This document shows, one piece after another, positions 51,309-60,576 of a stretch of 64,000 bases of DNA. The translations under genes were made by a program, and so were the position numbers. This DNA is from Odoribacter laneus YIT 12061. Its GTDB lineage: Bacteria; Bacteroidota; Bacteroidia; Bacteroidales; Marinifilaceae. Positions within the stretch are counted from its first letter, which is position 1. The number at the start of each line of letters is the position of its first letter. The stretch is from assembly GCF_000243215.1 (NCBI RefSeq), contig NZ_JH594596.1, positions 247,560 through 311,559 of the forward strand. The letters are read 5' to 3'. Below the pieces are notes generated by a model that searched no databases, was not told the origin of the DNA, and worked only from the letters and a program-made list of their open reading frames with translations.

Positions 51309-52928
51309 ATGTATAGGTTTTATTTATATATAATCTTAGGATGTTGTATCGCTTGTACCGGTAATTTTCGGGATATGAATCGGGACAAAGCCGGTATAAC
51401 GGAAGAAGAGATGCAGATTGATTTCAATCAGTTGGGCTTTCCTTTGGGGGTTATTCAACAAGGCATTTATTTCAATTATGATTACGGGAAAGGGAAAAAC
51501 TGGCCCTACCAGATTATGCAAAATCTGAGTGCGGATATGTTTAGCGGCTATATGCATGATTATAAACCACTGAATGGGGGGAGTCACAATTCGGACTATA
51601 ATTTACAGGACGGTTGGAATGGTACTTTTTGGGAGAATACTTATGCATACATCTTCCCTCAGATCAAGAAGTCGGAAGATGCTTGCCGGGATACCTTCCC
51701 CGATTTTTATGCAGTAACGAAGATCTTGAAAGTATTTACAATGCACAGAGTGTCGGATTATTATGGTCCTATCGTTTACCGTCATTTCGGCGAAAGCCAG
51801 TCAGCCTATCAGCCCGATACGCAACAGGAGGCCTATTACGCTTTTTTTCAGGATCTGGATACGGCTGTGTATTTACTGGCTTGTTATATAGAAGAAAATC
51901 CGGGGGAATGCCGGTTTGCGAAATTCGATTTGTTGACGGACGGCACTTGTGAAGGTTGGATAAAAATGGCCAATTCCCTCCGGCTTCGGTTGGCTGTTCG
52001 CCTGGCTGTGGCAGATCCGGAAAAAGCCCGGAAAGAATGTGAGAAGGCTTTGGAAAATAAATATGGGGTATTGGAAGATCCCGGAGAAGTAATTGTGGTA
52101 TCTACCCGGGAGGGCTATGTCAATCCTTTAGGAGAAATTAATAAAGTATGGGGAGAGGTTTTTTTAAATGCTTCTATGGAATCTATTTTAAACGGCTATC
52201 GGGATCCGCGTCGTGAAAAATTTTTCAGTCCTTGCCCGGAGGATGTCGTTTTGACAGATCGGGCGGGGAGAGATTCCGTTGTGGTGCCTTTAAAGGGACA
52301 ATACCGGGGCATCCGGCAGGGAACTCTTTTTTCTCATACCTATTATGCTTCTCATTCCCGGATATATGTCTCCCAGTCGACGGCTCCGATTTTAATGACA
52401 GCTGCGGAAATGTGGTTTCTCCGGGCTGAGGCTGCTTTAAGGGGATGGACGGGAGAGAATGCGGAAGATTGTTACCGTAAAGGTGTAAAAGTTTCTTTTT
52501 CCCAATGGGGGGTACCCGATGCCGAAGACTATTTAATGAGTGATAATACAGGAGCTGATTACGAAGATGTTTACACTCCTTCCAATTGTATTGCAGCCCG
52601 CTGTAAGGTTTCTCCCCGCTGGGAAGCGGATGAAAATGCTGAAGTAAAGTTAGAGAAGATCATTACACAGAAATGGCTGGCTGTTTTTCCTGAAGGCTGT
52701 GAGGCCTGGGCAGAACAGAGGCGTACGGGATATCCCCGTCTTTTTCCCGTGAAATATAATAATAGTAAAAATGCTTCTATCGATACAGAAATCATGATCC
52801 GTCGGTTGAATTTTCCCGTCAGTTTACAGGATTCCGACCTTAGTCTGTATCAGGCCTTATGTAGGGCTTTGGGCGCAGAGGATAACGGAGGGACGCGTTT
52901 GTGGTGGGATACAGGACGGAATTTTTAA
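51309..52928 (+). CDS. SusD/RagB-like surface lipoprotein
   Basis: 539 residues with a lipoprotein signal (LGCCIACTGNF, Cys 16 likely). Features of the shorter SusD-like class are present: an N-terminal NRDKAGITEEEM stretch, then GGSHNSDYNLQDGWNG, TPR-like helices (VTKILKVFTMHRVSDYYGPI, LRLRLAVRLAVADPEKARKE), LMTAAEMWFLRAEAALRGW, and the C-terminal ITQKWLAVFPEGCEAWAEQR. It forms the lid of the SusC channel at the surface. A 229-bp gap without gene separates it from the convergent WbqC-like gene. Confidence 0.93.
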   Translation: MYRFYLYIILGCCIACTGNFRDMNRDKAGITEEEMQIDFNQLGFPLGVIQQGIYFNYDYGKGKNWPYQIMQNLSADMFSGYMHDYKPLNGGSHNSDYNLQDGWNGTFWENTYAYIFPQIKKSEDACRDTFPDFYAVTKILKVFTMHRVSDYYGPIVYRHFGESQSAYQPDTQQEAYYAFFQDLDTAVYLLACYIEENPGECRFAKFDLLTDGTCEGWIKMANSLRLRLAVRLAVADPEKARKECEKALENKYGVLEDPGEVIVVSTREGYVNPLGEINKVWGEVFLNASMESILNGYRDPRREKFFSPCPEDVVLTDRAGRDSVVVPLKGQYRGIRQGTLFSHTYYASHSRIYVSQSTAPILMTAAEMWFLRAEAALRGWTGENAEDCYRKGVKVSFSQWGVPDAEDYLMSDNTGADYEDVYTPSNCIAARCKVSPRWEADENAEVKLEKIITQKWLAVFPEGCEAWAEQRRTGYPRLFPVKYNNSKNASIDTEIMIRRLNFPVSLQDSDLSLYQALCRALGAEDNGGTRLWWDTGRNF

Positions 52929-53157
52929 ATGAAAAATGCTTCCTTTTCCCCGGCTATCGAATTTATTGGCGGATTATTCTCAAGCAATAGAGGGTCCGGA
53001 AACATTTTTCTGAGTTAAAGAGTTATCAAGTTGAGCGTATTGAAATATACGATTGTTTAACTATCCGGGAATTGTTTTTCGTATATGGAGAAAGAGTGCC
53101 CCATGTGACAGGAAAATTATATAAAATACGTTAAAGGTATTTTTTCGGCTATATAAA

Positions 53158-53778
53158 CTATAGATAAGCCGGGGCTTCCGGACCGGTATTGAATAATAAA
53201 TCGAGAATACTTAAGTTTGGTACAAAGGGAAAACGGTCGTTAAAAGTTTGAGTATAAGGACGGCAGATAAAATTGCTGTCTTCTGCTTTACAGCGGCTGG
53301 GCTTGGGGTGAATAATTTCCCGGTAATCGCAGAAACCGGCAGGTGAGGTGATGTAATCGGCGGTGCATTGGATGGTTCGTTTTAAAGACAATAAAGAAAG
53401 AAGGGTGTCCAGTATCCGGTTGTTCAAATCCAGCAGGTATTTTTCCTGGGATTCAAAAAAAACGGATAAATCTTCTGTATAATAATCGTAAAAAGGCGAA
53501 TTTTTGTAGGCCGATTCAATACTTTTGAAATGTAATTTTTGCCATTTACAGGAATAATCGATTTGGGCTTCTTTTGTCAGAAATTTTTGGCCGTCTTTTT
53601 TCTTGACTGGCACCACCAATGGCATTATTCCGTTTGCGAATTGAATTCTGCACCGGTTCCGGTAACTTTGTTTTCCATAGTTTTCGTATTGTTCAATACA
53701 AAACTGTTCGTGCTCCTTTATTTTGGAAAAATACTGTATAGGCGGGAAGTAGGCGGTATTTAAAAGCAATATACTCAT
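53158..53778 (-). CDS. WbqC-like family protein
   Basis: 206 residues. Starts LLLNTAYFPPIQYFSKI, with YGKQSYRNRCRI and the SCKWQKLHFKSIESAYKNSP segment characteristic of the WbqC family; ends in NLSILDLLFNTGPEA. Members are common in Bacteroidota and sometimes near polysaccharide genes; the activity is unknown. It lies 11 bp downstream of mutS2 on the same strand, so they share a transcript. Confidence 0.88.
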   Translation of the reverse strand: MSILLLNTAYFPPIQYFSKIKEHEQFCIEQYENYGKQSYRNRCRIQFANGIMPLVVPVKKKDGQKFLTKEAQIDYSCKWQKLHFKSIESAYKNSPFYDYYTEDLSVFFESQEKYLLDLNNRILDTLLSLLSLKRTIQCTADYITSPAGFCDYREIIHPKPSRCKAEDSNFICRPYTQTFNDRFPFVPNLSILDLLFNTGPEAPAYL

Positions 53779-53789
53779 AGGGTTGATTT

Positions 53790-56258
53790 TTAAATATCCA
53801 GTTTTACGACGGTAATGCCGGCTCCGCCCAATTGTACCTGTTCGTCCGCATAAGAGCCGACGAGAGGATTGGTACTGAGAAACTGACGGATGATTTGTCT
53901 CAAAGCTCCGGTGCCGGTCCCATGTAAAATACGGAGATTTTTAGAATCGAGCATGACGGCCTCATCCAGAAAGTCTGTCACTTTTTGTAAGGCTTCTTCT
54001 CCCCGCATTCCTCTTACGTCAATTTCCGGTTTGAATAACAATCGCTTTTGACTGATATTTTCCCGGAAATCCGGATATACAGAAGGAGAAGAGGTTCGTA
54101 TTTGCTTTTTTACTTGATTGGCAGATACTTTTTCTAATTTATCCACACTTACGTTCGTTCGGATATTGCCCAGGGCGATGACTGCATTTTTGTCCTTTAT
54201 TTCCAGTATTTCGCCGACAGCCTGGTTGGGGAGTTTTACGAAATCTCCTTTTTGAAGCTGGATTTCAGCCGGCTGATGGGAAGATAAGGGGGAAGTTTGT
54301 GGGGTCTCCTTTTTTTTCCTGTTTTCCCGTTTTTTTATTTTTTCAATTTTTTGTTTCAAGCGTTTTTCTTCCTCTTCTTCTGCAAATAATTTCTGCTTTT
54401 GAGCTTCCATTTCCTCCCGGAGTTTCCGGGTTTTTTCTTTATCGGCTTGGTTTTCTCTTATTTTTCGTATTGTATTTTCAATTGTCTTGTTGGCTTCTGC
54501 TAACAACTCCTTCGCTTTTTCCTGAGCTTCTTTAATAATTTCTTTTCGTAAACGGGAAGCTTCCTGCAATTCCTGGCTGTATTTTTCCACAACTTCATCC
54601 AGGCGCTTTTCATTTTCATGAATTTTTTTTCGTTTTTCTTCCCAATACCGTTTATCCCGGGCAATATCTTTCAAATGCTTGTCGTAATGGATATGTTCTT
54701 CTCCTACTTTCGAAGCGGCTTCATCGAGAATTTCTTTGGAAAGCCCGATTTTTTTAGCGATTTCAAAAGCGAAAGAAGAACCGGGTTTTCCGATTTCCAA
54801 CTGAAATAGCGGCATCATCCGGTGATTGTCGTAAAGCATTGCTCCGTTTTCGATTCCGGGAGTGGCCGAGGCAAAATGTTTCAAATTGGTGTAATGCGTC
54901 GTAATCACCCCTTTAACGTGATGATCATTTAAGGCATGCAAAATCGCTTCCGCTATGGCTCCCCCCAACATCGGTTCTGTTCCGGTTCCGAATTCATCGA
55001 TCAGGACAAGGGTATCCCGGTCGCCATATCTTACAAAGTTTTTCATATTAATCAGGTGAGAACTGTAAGTACTCAGATCATTTTCCAAAGACTGTTCATC
55101 TCCGATGTCGATTAATATTTTTTTAAAAATGCCAAACCGACTGGCTTCGCTCACCGGTACAGGTAATCCGCATTGAAACATATATTGTAATAAGCCTGCA
55201 GTCTGTAAGCATACCGATTTCCCTCCTGCATTTGGGCCGGAGATCAGAATGATACGTTGTTCTTCGTTGATTTCTATGCGGAGAGGAATTAATGTTTTAT
55301 CTGTGTTTTTAAAGGAGAGGTATAACAAGGGATGTCTGGCTTCATACCACAACATTTCGGGAGCGGAAGTAAAAACCGGGCTGATGGCATCCATTTCTAT
55401 TCCGAAGAGGGCTTTGGCTTTCGTGTAGTCTACAAAAGCCAGGAAGTCGTATGCCGGAATAATATCTTCGATATACGGGCGAATATCGTCGGCAAACTTT
55501 CGTAAAATGCGGGTAATTTCCCTTTTTTCTTCCAATTGCAATTCCCTTATTTCGTTATTGGTTTCGATGATCTCGGTCGGTTCAATATACGAAGTTTTAC
55601 CTGTGGCAGATTCGTCGTGCACAATCCCGTTGACCCGGCGTTTGTAGGCGGCTGGTACAGGAATCACCATACGTCCGTCCCGGATTGCGATAGCCGTATC
55701 CTTTTCAGCCCACCCCTCTGTTTGTGCATCTTGCAGTAAGGCTTGCATACGGCGGGAAATACCGGATTGTTTCTTTAAGATCTGACGTCGTATTTCTCCT
55801 AATTCTGAAGAAGCATTGTCTTTTATGGTGCCATGTTTGGAAACAATGGAATCCAAATGTTGTAATACGTACGGAAAAAGTTGGATCTGTCCTGCTTTAG
55901 CCGTCAACACCGGATAAGTTTCGGTTTTCCCTTGAAAAAAACGGAGAATCGCATGCAAAGATTCCAGTGAATTCTTTAAAGCGACCAGTTCCGGTATGTC
56001 TAAAAACAAACCCTCTATCCGTATTTTTGATAAAAAGGGACGGGCATCCGTATAGCGATTGTCCGGAAATTCTTCTTCCCGCATAATCCGCATAAATTCG
56101 GCTACTTCCTTTTGTGCTTCTTCAATTTGTTCTTTGCGATCGGAAAAGCACATCTGTTCTACCAAAGCTTTCCCCATTTCACTTCGGCAATTCCGACTGA
56201 TTAAAGAGCGTATCTTATCGAATTTTATCTTACTTTCAAAATTTTCCGGGTATATCAC
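53790..56258 (-). CDS. mutS2: Endonuclease MutS2
   Basis: 822 residues. It lacks the MutS mismatch-recognition domains; it has lever/clamp helices, then the ATPase with Walker A SGPNAGGKSV (about 352), LIDEFGTGTEP and the dimer helices. A long coiled coil follows (about 520-640, very Lys/Glu-rich), then a KOW-like stretch (GDFVKLPNQAVGEILEI) and a C-terminal Smr nuclease domain with DVRGMRGEEAL and LRILHGTGTGALR. The protein acts in suppressing homologous recombination and, in some bacteria, on collided ribosomes. Its promoter region is shared divergently with the M64 cluster. Confidence 0.96.
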   Translation of the reverse strand: MIYPENFESKIKFDKIRSLISRNCRSEMGKALVEQMCFSDRKEQIEEAQKEVAEFMRIMREEEFPDNRYTDARPFLSKIRIEGLFLDIPELVALKNSLESLHAILRFFQGKTETYPVLTAKAGQIQLFPYVLQHLDSIVSKHGTIKDNASSELGEIRRQILKKQSGISRRMQALLQDAQTEGWAEKDTAIAIRDGRMVIPVPAAYKRRVNGIVHDESATGKTSYIEPTEIIETNNEIRELQLEEKREITRILRKFADDIRPYIEDIIPAYDFLAFVDYTKAKALFGIEMDAISPVFTSAPEMLWYEARHPLLYLSFKNTDKTLIPLRIEINEEQRIILISGPNAGGKSVCLQTAGLLQYMFQCGLPVPVSEASRFGIFKKILIDIGDEQSLENDLSTYSSHLINMKNFVRYGDRDTLVLIDEFGTGTEPMLGGAIAEAILHALNDHHVKGVITTHYTNLKHFASATPGIENGAMLYDNHRMMPLFQLEIGKPGSSFAFEIAKKIGLSKEILDEAASKVGEEHIHYDKHLKDIARDKRYWEEKRKKIHENEKRLDEVVEKYSQELQEASRLRKEIIKEAQEKAKELLAEANKTIENTIRKIRENQADKEKTRKLREEMEAQKQKLFAEEEEEKRLKQKIEKIKKRENRKKKETPQTSPLSSHQPAEIQLQKGDFVKLPNQAVGEILEIKDKNAVIALGNIRTNVSVDKLEKVSANQVKKQIRTSSPSVYPDFRENISQKRLLFKPEIDVRGMRGEEALQKVTDFLDEAVMLDSKNLRILHGTGTGALRQIIRQFLSTNPLVGSYADEQVQLGGAGITVVKLDI

Positions 56259-56443
56259 GTCCTCCTCCTCTCTTGTATTTGAATTGCAAAAATAAGGGAA
56301 AACATCGAATGTCGAAAAAACCGCTTTATTAATTCTTGTAAAATAATCAGTTTAGCCTGAAATCTGAACGGCTGTCTAAGGAGGGAAAACATACTTTCGA
56401 AAAATCATTTTTCTTATTTCTTTTTATATAAGTTAAGATTTAT

Positions 56444-56451
56444 TAACTTTG
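56444..56451 (+). promoter_or_regulatory. -7 box (TAACTTTG) for first M64 gene
   Basis: Perfect TAnnTTTG 82 bp before the ATG at 56533, within the 274-bp divergent region with mutS2. Confidence 0.5.
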
Positions 56452-56532
56452 GAGATTGAGATACGATAAAAGCATCCGACAAAATCGGAAATAAGAGGTC
56501 GGTGATAAATAGAGAAACTTAAATCAGGGAAA

Positions 56533-58470
56533 ATGAAGAATATTTTATCCGTCATCATTTTGTTTATTGCCTTCATTTCTTGTGAAAAAGGAGAGGAGCA
56601 AGCGAATACAGCTGCGAAGAGAATGCGTATAGAAGCAGGGATTACTTCCTTACATTCCCGGGTCAGCTCTTTGGAGTCGGGGGATTATGTATTTGATAAA
56701 GGGGATGAAATCGGGGTTTTTGTAGCGGCGAAAAGGCAGTTGCCTGTGAGAAAAGAAGAGACTTGGAATATTTTACATACTTATAGCGGAACGGAGTGGA
56801 TAGCAGAGAAGATGCTGGCTTGGCTTTCGCAGGAGACAGGTACTCAAAACGATGTGATTGGATACTATCCTTATAAACGGGATATAGAGGATTTTTATGC
56901 TGAACCGTTTACCCTTTCGGTTTTTCAGAACACCATCACGGGTTTACAGAAAAATGATGTGATGTACGGAAAGGTTACGGCTACGAAGACCTTGTCCAAT
57001 GATCCGGTTCCTTTAGAACTTTCCCATAAATTTGTACAACTCAGTTTGAATATTGCTTACGGCGATGAAGGAGACGTTGTAGCTGAAATAGAAGAGTGTA
57101 ACATACGATCTGCATCTGTTGCAAAACTGGATTTGATGCGGGGGACGGTAGGAGAAGTAGGAGGAGAGATCGTCCGGATAAAACCTTATTTATATGCTTC
57201 GGCACCTGAAGGATATAAATATGCTTTTTCAGCTATATTACCCCCTCAACACATTTCCCGCAGTATGGAATTTATAGAAATAAAAATAAATAACCAGCTT
57301 TTAGTTTTTAAAACGGATATAGATTTAAAATCCGGGAAACACTATACTCTTCATTTAACGTTGAATAAAGGGAAATTGGAACTGACGGCTTTGTTTGTAT
57401 CTGCCTGGGAAGGAGGAATTCGTATCACGGATAAGAATTATTCCAAGGTAAAAATGTATCAACACGGGGAAGTCATCCCTTATCAGGTAAACAGAACGAT
57501 AAACCCGGTTACGTTAGTGTTTGTAGGAGACGGATTTACTACTTCCCATATGTTGGAGAATGGATATTACGATCAATGTTTGAACAAAGCAATAAGGGCT
57601 CTGATGGGAACTGCCCCTTATGCTACTTATAGCCACTATTTCAACATTTATAAGATTGCAGCTGTTTCGGAGGAGGAAGGAGCCGATAATAACTCTACGG
57701 GAGAAATGAAAAATACGTTTTTTAATGCCCAGTGGAGTGACAATTATGGTGATATGAGTTGTGATTATGATGTCGTTTTCGATTTTGTTCAACGCTATTG
57801 TCCGGATATACAAAGCGGTGCGACCGATATCGACCGGGTCGCCATTATTGTGATTGTCAATGATGCACGTTATGGCGGCATATGCTGGACCTGGGCGAGC
57901 GGCCGGTCCTATTGTATGTGTCCGGTCAGTTTCGACGGTGCTCCTATTTCCTGGAGGGGAGGATATGAAGGTACGGGCATAAATACAGGGGATTGGACAA
58001 ACACGGTGGTACACGAAGGCGGAGGGCATTGCTTTGGGAAATTGTTAGATGAATATTCTACTTATCTGCAGAAATTCCCGGAAGATGTCATTACCAGCCA
58101 TTATTGGTCGGTTCCTGTGGGATGGAATTTGACAGTGGATACAGATAGTATCCCTTGGCAGTCTTTCCGAGGGAAGCCGGGATATGAAAAAGTCGGACTT
58201 TACGAAGGAGGTGGCGGGTATTTTTATGGAATATGGCGTTCGGAACTGATCAGTTGTATGATTGATAATCGTTTTTATTTTAATGCTTCTTCCCGGGAAT
58301 TAATTGTAAAACGAATTAAATCTTTAGCGGGTGAATCTTATTCTTTGGAAGAATTTATGAGTAAAGATTCCGATTACGATCCCACAGGAAAAGAGAACCG
58401 GACCGTTACTGCCGGTGCCCGGGTTATGCCTCCAACTGCACCTCCCGTTTTAATCCAGCGCATTCCTTAA
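56533..58470 (+). CDS. M64-family (IgA peptidase family) metallopeptidase fused to fimbrillin-like domain, copy 1
   Basis: 645 residues with a lipoprotein signal (FIAFISCEKG, Cys 17). Residues about 30-300 are a fimbrillin/Mfa-like domain: FDKGDEIGVFVAAK, NDVIGYYPY, LQKNDVMYG, LELSHKFVQLSLNI, the late strand YTLHLTLNKG and SAWEGG. From about 315 the M64 catalytic domain begins (VTLVFVGDGFT), with the zinc site VHEGGGHCFGKLLDEYS (His 494, Glu 495, His 498, Gly and Asp later). C-terminal GIWRSELISCMIDNRFYFN and MPPTAPPV close it. M64 was named for an IgA1-cleaving enzyme of Clostridium ramosum; substrate here is unknown. It is first of a four-gene cluster with two fimbrillin-like lipoproteins and a second M64. 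Confidence 0.9.
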   Translation: MKNILSVIILFIAFISCEKGEEQANTAAKRMRIEAGITSLHSRVSSLESGDYVFDKGDEIGVFVAAKRQLPVRKEETWNILHTYSGTEWIAEKMLAWLSQETGTQNDVIGYYPYKRDIEDFYAEPFTLSVFQNTITGLQKNDVMYGKVTATKTLSNDPVPLELSHKFVQLSLNIAYGDEGDVVAEIEECNIRSASVAKLDLMRGTVGEVGGEIVRIKPYLYASAPEGYKYAFSAILPPQHISRSMEFIEIKINNQLLVFKTDIDLKSGKHYTLHLTLNKGKLELTALFVSAWEGGIRITDKNYSKVKMYQHGEVIPYQVNRTINPVTLVFVGDGFTTSHMLENGYYDQCLNKAIRALMGTAPYATYSHYFNIYKIAAVSEEEGADNNSTGEMKNTFFNAQWSDNYGDMSCDYDVVFDFVQRYCPDIQSGATDIDRVAIIVIVNDARYGGICWTWASGRSYCMCPVSFDGAPISWRGGYEGTGINTGDWTNTVVHEGGGHCFGKLLDEYSTYLQKFPEDVITSHYWSVPVGWNLTVDTDSIPWQSFRGKPGYEKVGLYEGGGGYFYGIWRSELISCMIDNRFYFNASSRELIVKRIKSLAGESYSLEEFMSKDSDYDPTGKENRTVTAGARVMPPTAPPVLIQRIP

Positions 58471-58546
58471 ACAAATAAAATAAAGAAAAACTTTAGGGGA
58501 ATTTCTTTTTAACAAATTTCTACCTCGATTATCGTAACAAAATCTA

Positions 58547-58554
58547 TAAATTTG
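58547..58554 (+). promoter_or_regulatory. -7 box (TAAATTTG) before first fimbrillin-like gene
   Basis: Perfect TAnnTTTG 61 bp before the ATG at 58615, suggesting the fimbrillin-like genes can be transcribed separately from the first M64 gene. Confidence 0.45.
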
Positions 58555-58614
58555 TCATTATACAATTATAAAATGCAATTTTGTTTTTTTTAAGAATAAT
58601 TTTAATCAAAAAGT

Positions 58615-59526
58615 ATGAAACGTAAGCTGAAAAACAAATGGGGAGTTACTTTGTTTTTAGGTATCACTTCGCTTCTCGGGGCTTGTACTGGGGAAGGTTG
58701 TGAAACGGAAGGTCCCTCACAACCCGTAATGCAAATCTTGACCAGTGGGATTGAAACCCGTGCTGGTGTGGAAACCCAATTTGTCACGGGAGATGAGATT
58801 GGAATTTATGTCGTTAATCGGAAAGCGGAGAATGTTCCGGCTTTCATTGCGGGGCTGACGGGGAACTGGTTAGATAATGTAAAAGCGACACTGGAGTCGA
58901 ACGGAATTTGGAACAGTAATTTTTCTTTGACCTGGAAGGATAAAAGTACAGTGATCGATGCTTACGCTTATTACCCTTGGGAAACGACACCTTTGAATGC
59001 CGAAATAACGGCTTGGCCGGTGAAAGTATTGACGGATCAGAGTCAGGCCAGTGCTATCCGGAAAAGTGATTTTTTATGGGCAAAGACTAATGGTATTTCC
59101 TATGCTTCGGATAATGGACGTTTGACCCTGGGATTTAAACATTGTTTTGCCAAACTGAATATTAGTATTACAGGTAGTGGCATAACCAATGGTGCCCAGG
59201 TGGTTTCTATGGAGATCAGCGGGTTAAAAACGACCGCTACCTTTAATATGAACACAGGAGAAATAAAAGAGGTGACGGGAAATGCCCAGTTGATGACTCC
59301 TTATTATACTGCTGATGCGAAGAATACAGCGGAAGTTGTTTTTATTCCCCAGACAGTAGAGGCCGGAAAATTCTTATTGTTTACGATCCAGGATTCGCAA
59401 GGCCTGAGGTCGTTTATTTATAATTTGACAGAAACTACCGTTTTTAATGCGGGAGAAGAATATGAACTTCAGTTTGAGTATACAAGTGAGAAGGGGTTGA
59501 AACCTGTTCTTTCGGTAAAAAAGTAA
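58615..59526 (+). CDS. Fimbrillin-like (Mfa/FimA superfamily) lipoprotein 1
   Basis: 303 residues with a lipobox SLLGAC (Cys 23). It is a two-domain fimbrillin-like fold: FVTGDEIGIYVVN, VIDAYAYYPWETTP, SDFLWAKTNG, LTLGFKHCFAKLNISI, an inter-domain MNTGEIKEV, VVFIPQTVEAGKF and a final Glu-rich strand YELQFEY. A Cys in FKHCFAK is unusual at that strand. Such proteins are shaft, anchor or tip subunits that assemble at the surface after lipoprotein processing; which role applies here cannot be decided. Confidence 0.85.
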   Translation: MKRKLKNKWGVTLFLGITSLLGACTGEGCETEGPSQPVMQILTSGIETRAGVETQFVTGDEIGIYVVNRKAENVPAFIAGLTGNWLDNVKATLESNGIWNSNFSLTWKDKSTVIDAYAYYPWETTPLNAEITAWPVKVLTDQSQASAIRKSDFLWAKTNGISYASDNGRLTLGFKHCFAKLNISITGSGITNGAQVVSMEISGLKTTATFNMNTGEIKEVTGNAQLMTPYYTADAKNTAEVVFIPQTVEAGKFLLFTIQDSQGLRSFIYNLTETTVFNAGEEYELQFEYTSEKGLKPVLSVKK

Positions 59527-59560
59527 TGGACAGAAATAACAAACAGATAAAAAGAAAGAT

Positions 59561-60523
59561 ATGAAATCAATACTATTCTATACAGGACTACTGGCAGGGA
59601 CGTTTTGGGCCTGTGGTGGAGGTGGAAATGAGGAGCCTACCCCTGAACCCCCGATTCCTTCTGTGGAGAAAATAGAGATGAAAGTTGCTGTATCCGGCAT
59701 TCAGGCCTGGGGAGAAATGGGTGAAAAATTCGAAGACGGACAAAATATCGGTTTGTTTGCCGTGAATCGGGAAAATGCAGGAACCAAAGCCCGGCTGACT
59801 TCTGCTTCCGGAAATCAAGTGAACAATGTAAAAAATACCTTGCAGAGTGATGGAAAGACCTGGAAGGCTGCTTCTACAATGTATTGGAAAGATGCCAATA
59901 CGGTCGTCGATGCTTATGCCTATTATCCTTGGGTAAGTACTCCTTCGGGGGCGGAGGTGACCCGGTGGCCGGTAACTGTAAAGAGCGACCAGACGAAAGA
60001 GGAGGATGGGAAAGCCAGTGATTTTCTCTGGGCGCATTCAAGCGGACAGAAGGCAGGTAGTGATGGGATATTGTCTCTTGCTTTTCAGCATCTTTTGTCT
60101 AAGATTATTCTGAATATTAAGATAGAAGATGCGATAAAAGATGTTTATACAATTAATGGAGTAAAGTTTACAGCCTTACAGACAACTGCTACCTGTGATT
60201 TAAATACGGGAGATGTAACCGCTCTTCAAGAAAATAAAAGCGAAATGATTCCTTATGATAAGACGCCAGATAAGCAGAACCTGGAATTGATTGTGATTCC
60301 GCAACATATCGTTGCTGCTAAGTTTTTGAAGGTAGAGGTGAATATAGGTGAGGGGGTGATCCGTACCTTTGAATACAATCTTTCGGAAGATTTACAGGGT
60401 GAAAGAGGGAAACTGTATACTTTAGAAGTGACTGTAGAAAAAGAATCGGAACCTTTAAAACCGATAGATGTGAAAATTTCTGACTGGGTTTCAGGAGGAA
60501 ATCAAGATGTAGAGACGGATTGA
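59561..60523 (+). CDS. Fimbrillin-like lipoprotein 2
   Basis: 320 residues with a lipobox GTFWAC (Cys 18) followed by a Gly-rich and Pro-rich linker (GGGGNEEPTPEPPIP). It shares with its neighbour FEDGQNIGLFAVN, VVDAYAYYPWVSTPSGAEVT, SDFLWAHSSG, LAFQHLLSKIILNI and VIPQHIVAAKFL, so the two are tandem paralogues. It ends in a typical SDWVSGG strand. It begins 34 bp after its neighbour, and the second M64 gene starts 53 bp after its stop, giving a likely transcript of all three. Confidence 0.85.
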   Translation: MKSILFYTGLLAGTFWACGGGGNEEPTPEPPIPSVEKIEMKVAVSGIQAWGEMGEKFEDGQNIGLFAVNRENAGTKARLTSASGNQVNNVKNTLQSDGKTWKAASTMYWKDANTVVDAYAYYPWVSTPSGAEVTRWPVTVKSDQTKEEDGKASDFLWAHSSGQKAGSDGILSLAFQHLLSKIILNIKIEDAIKDVYTINGVKFTALQTTATCDLNTGDVTALQENKSEMIPYDKTPDKQNLELIVIPQHIVAAKFLKVEVNIGEGVIRTFEYNLSEDLQGERGKLYTLEVTVEKESEPLKPIDVKISDWVSGGNQDVETD

Positions 60524-60576
60524 GAAAACAAAATCGCTTGATGAGTGAGAATTAAAAACGAATGTAGTTGAAGCAT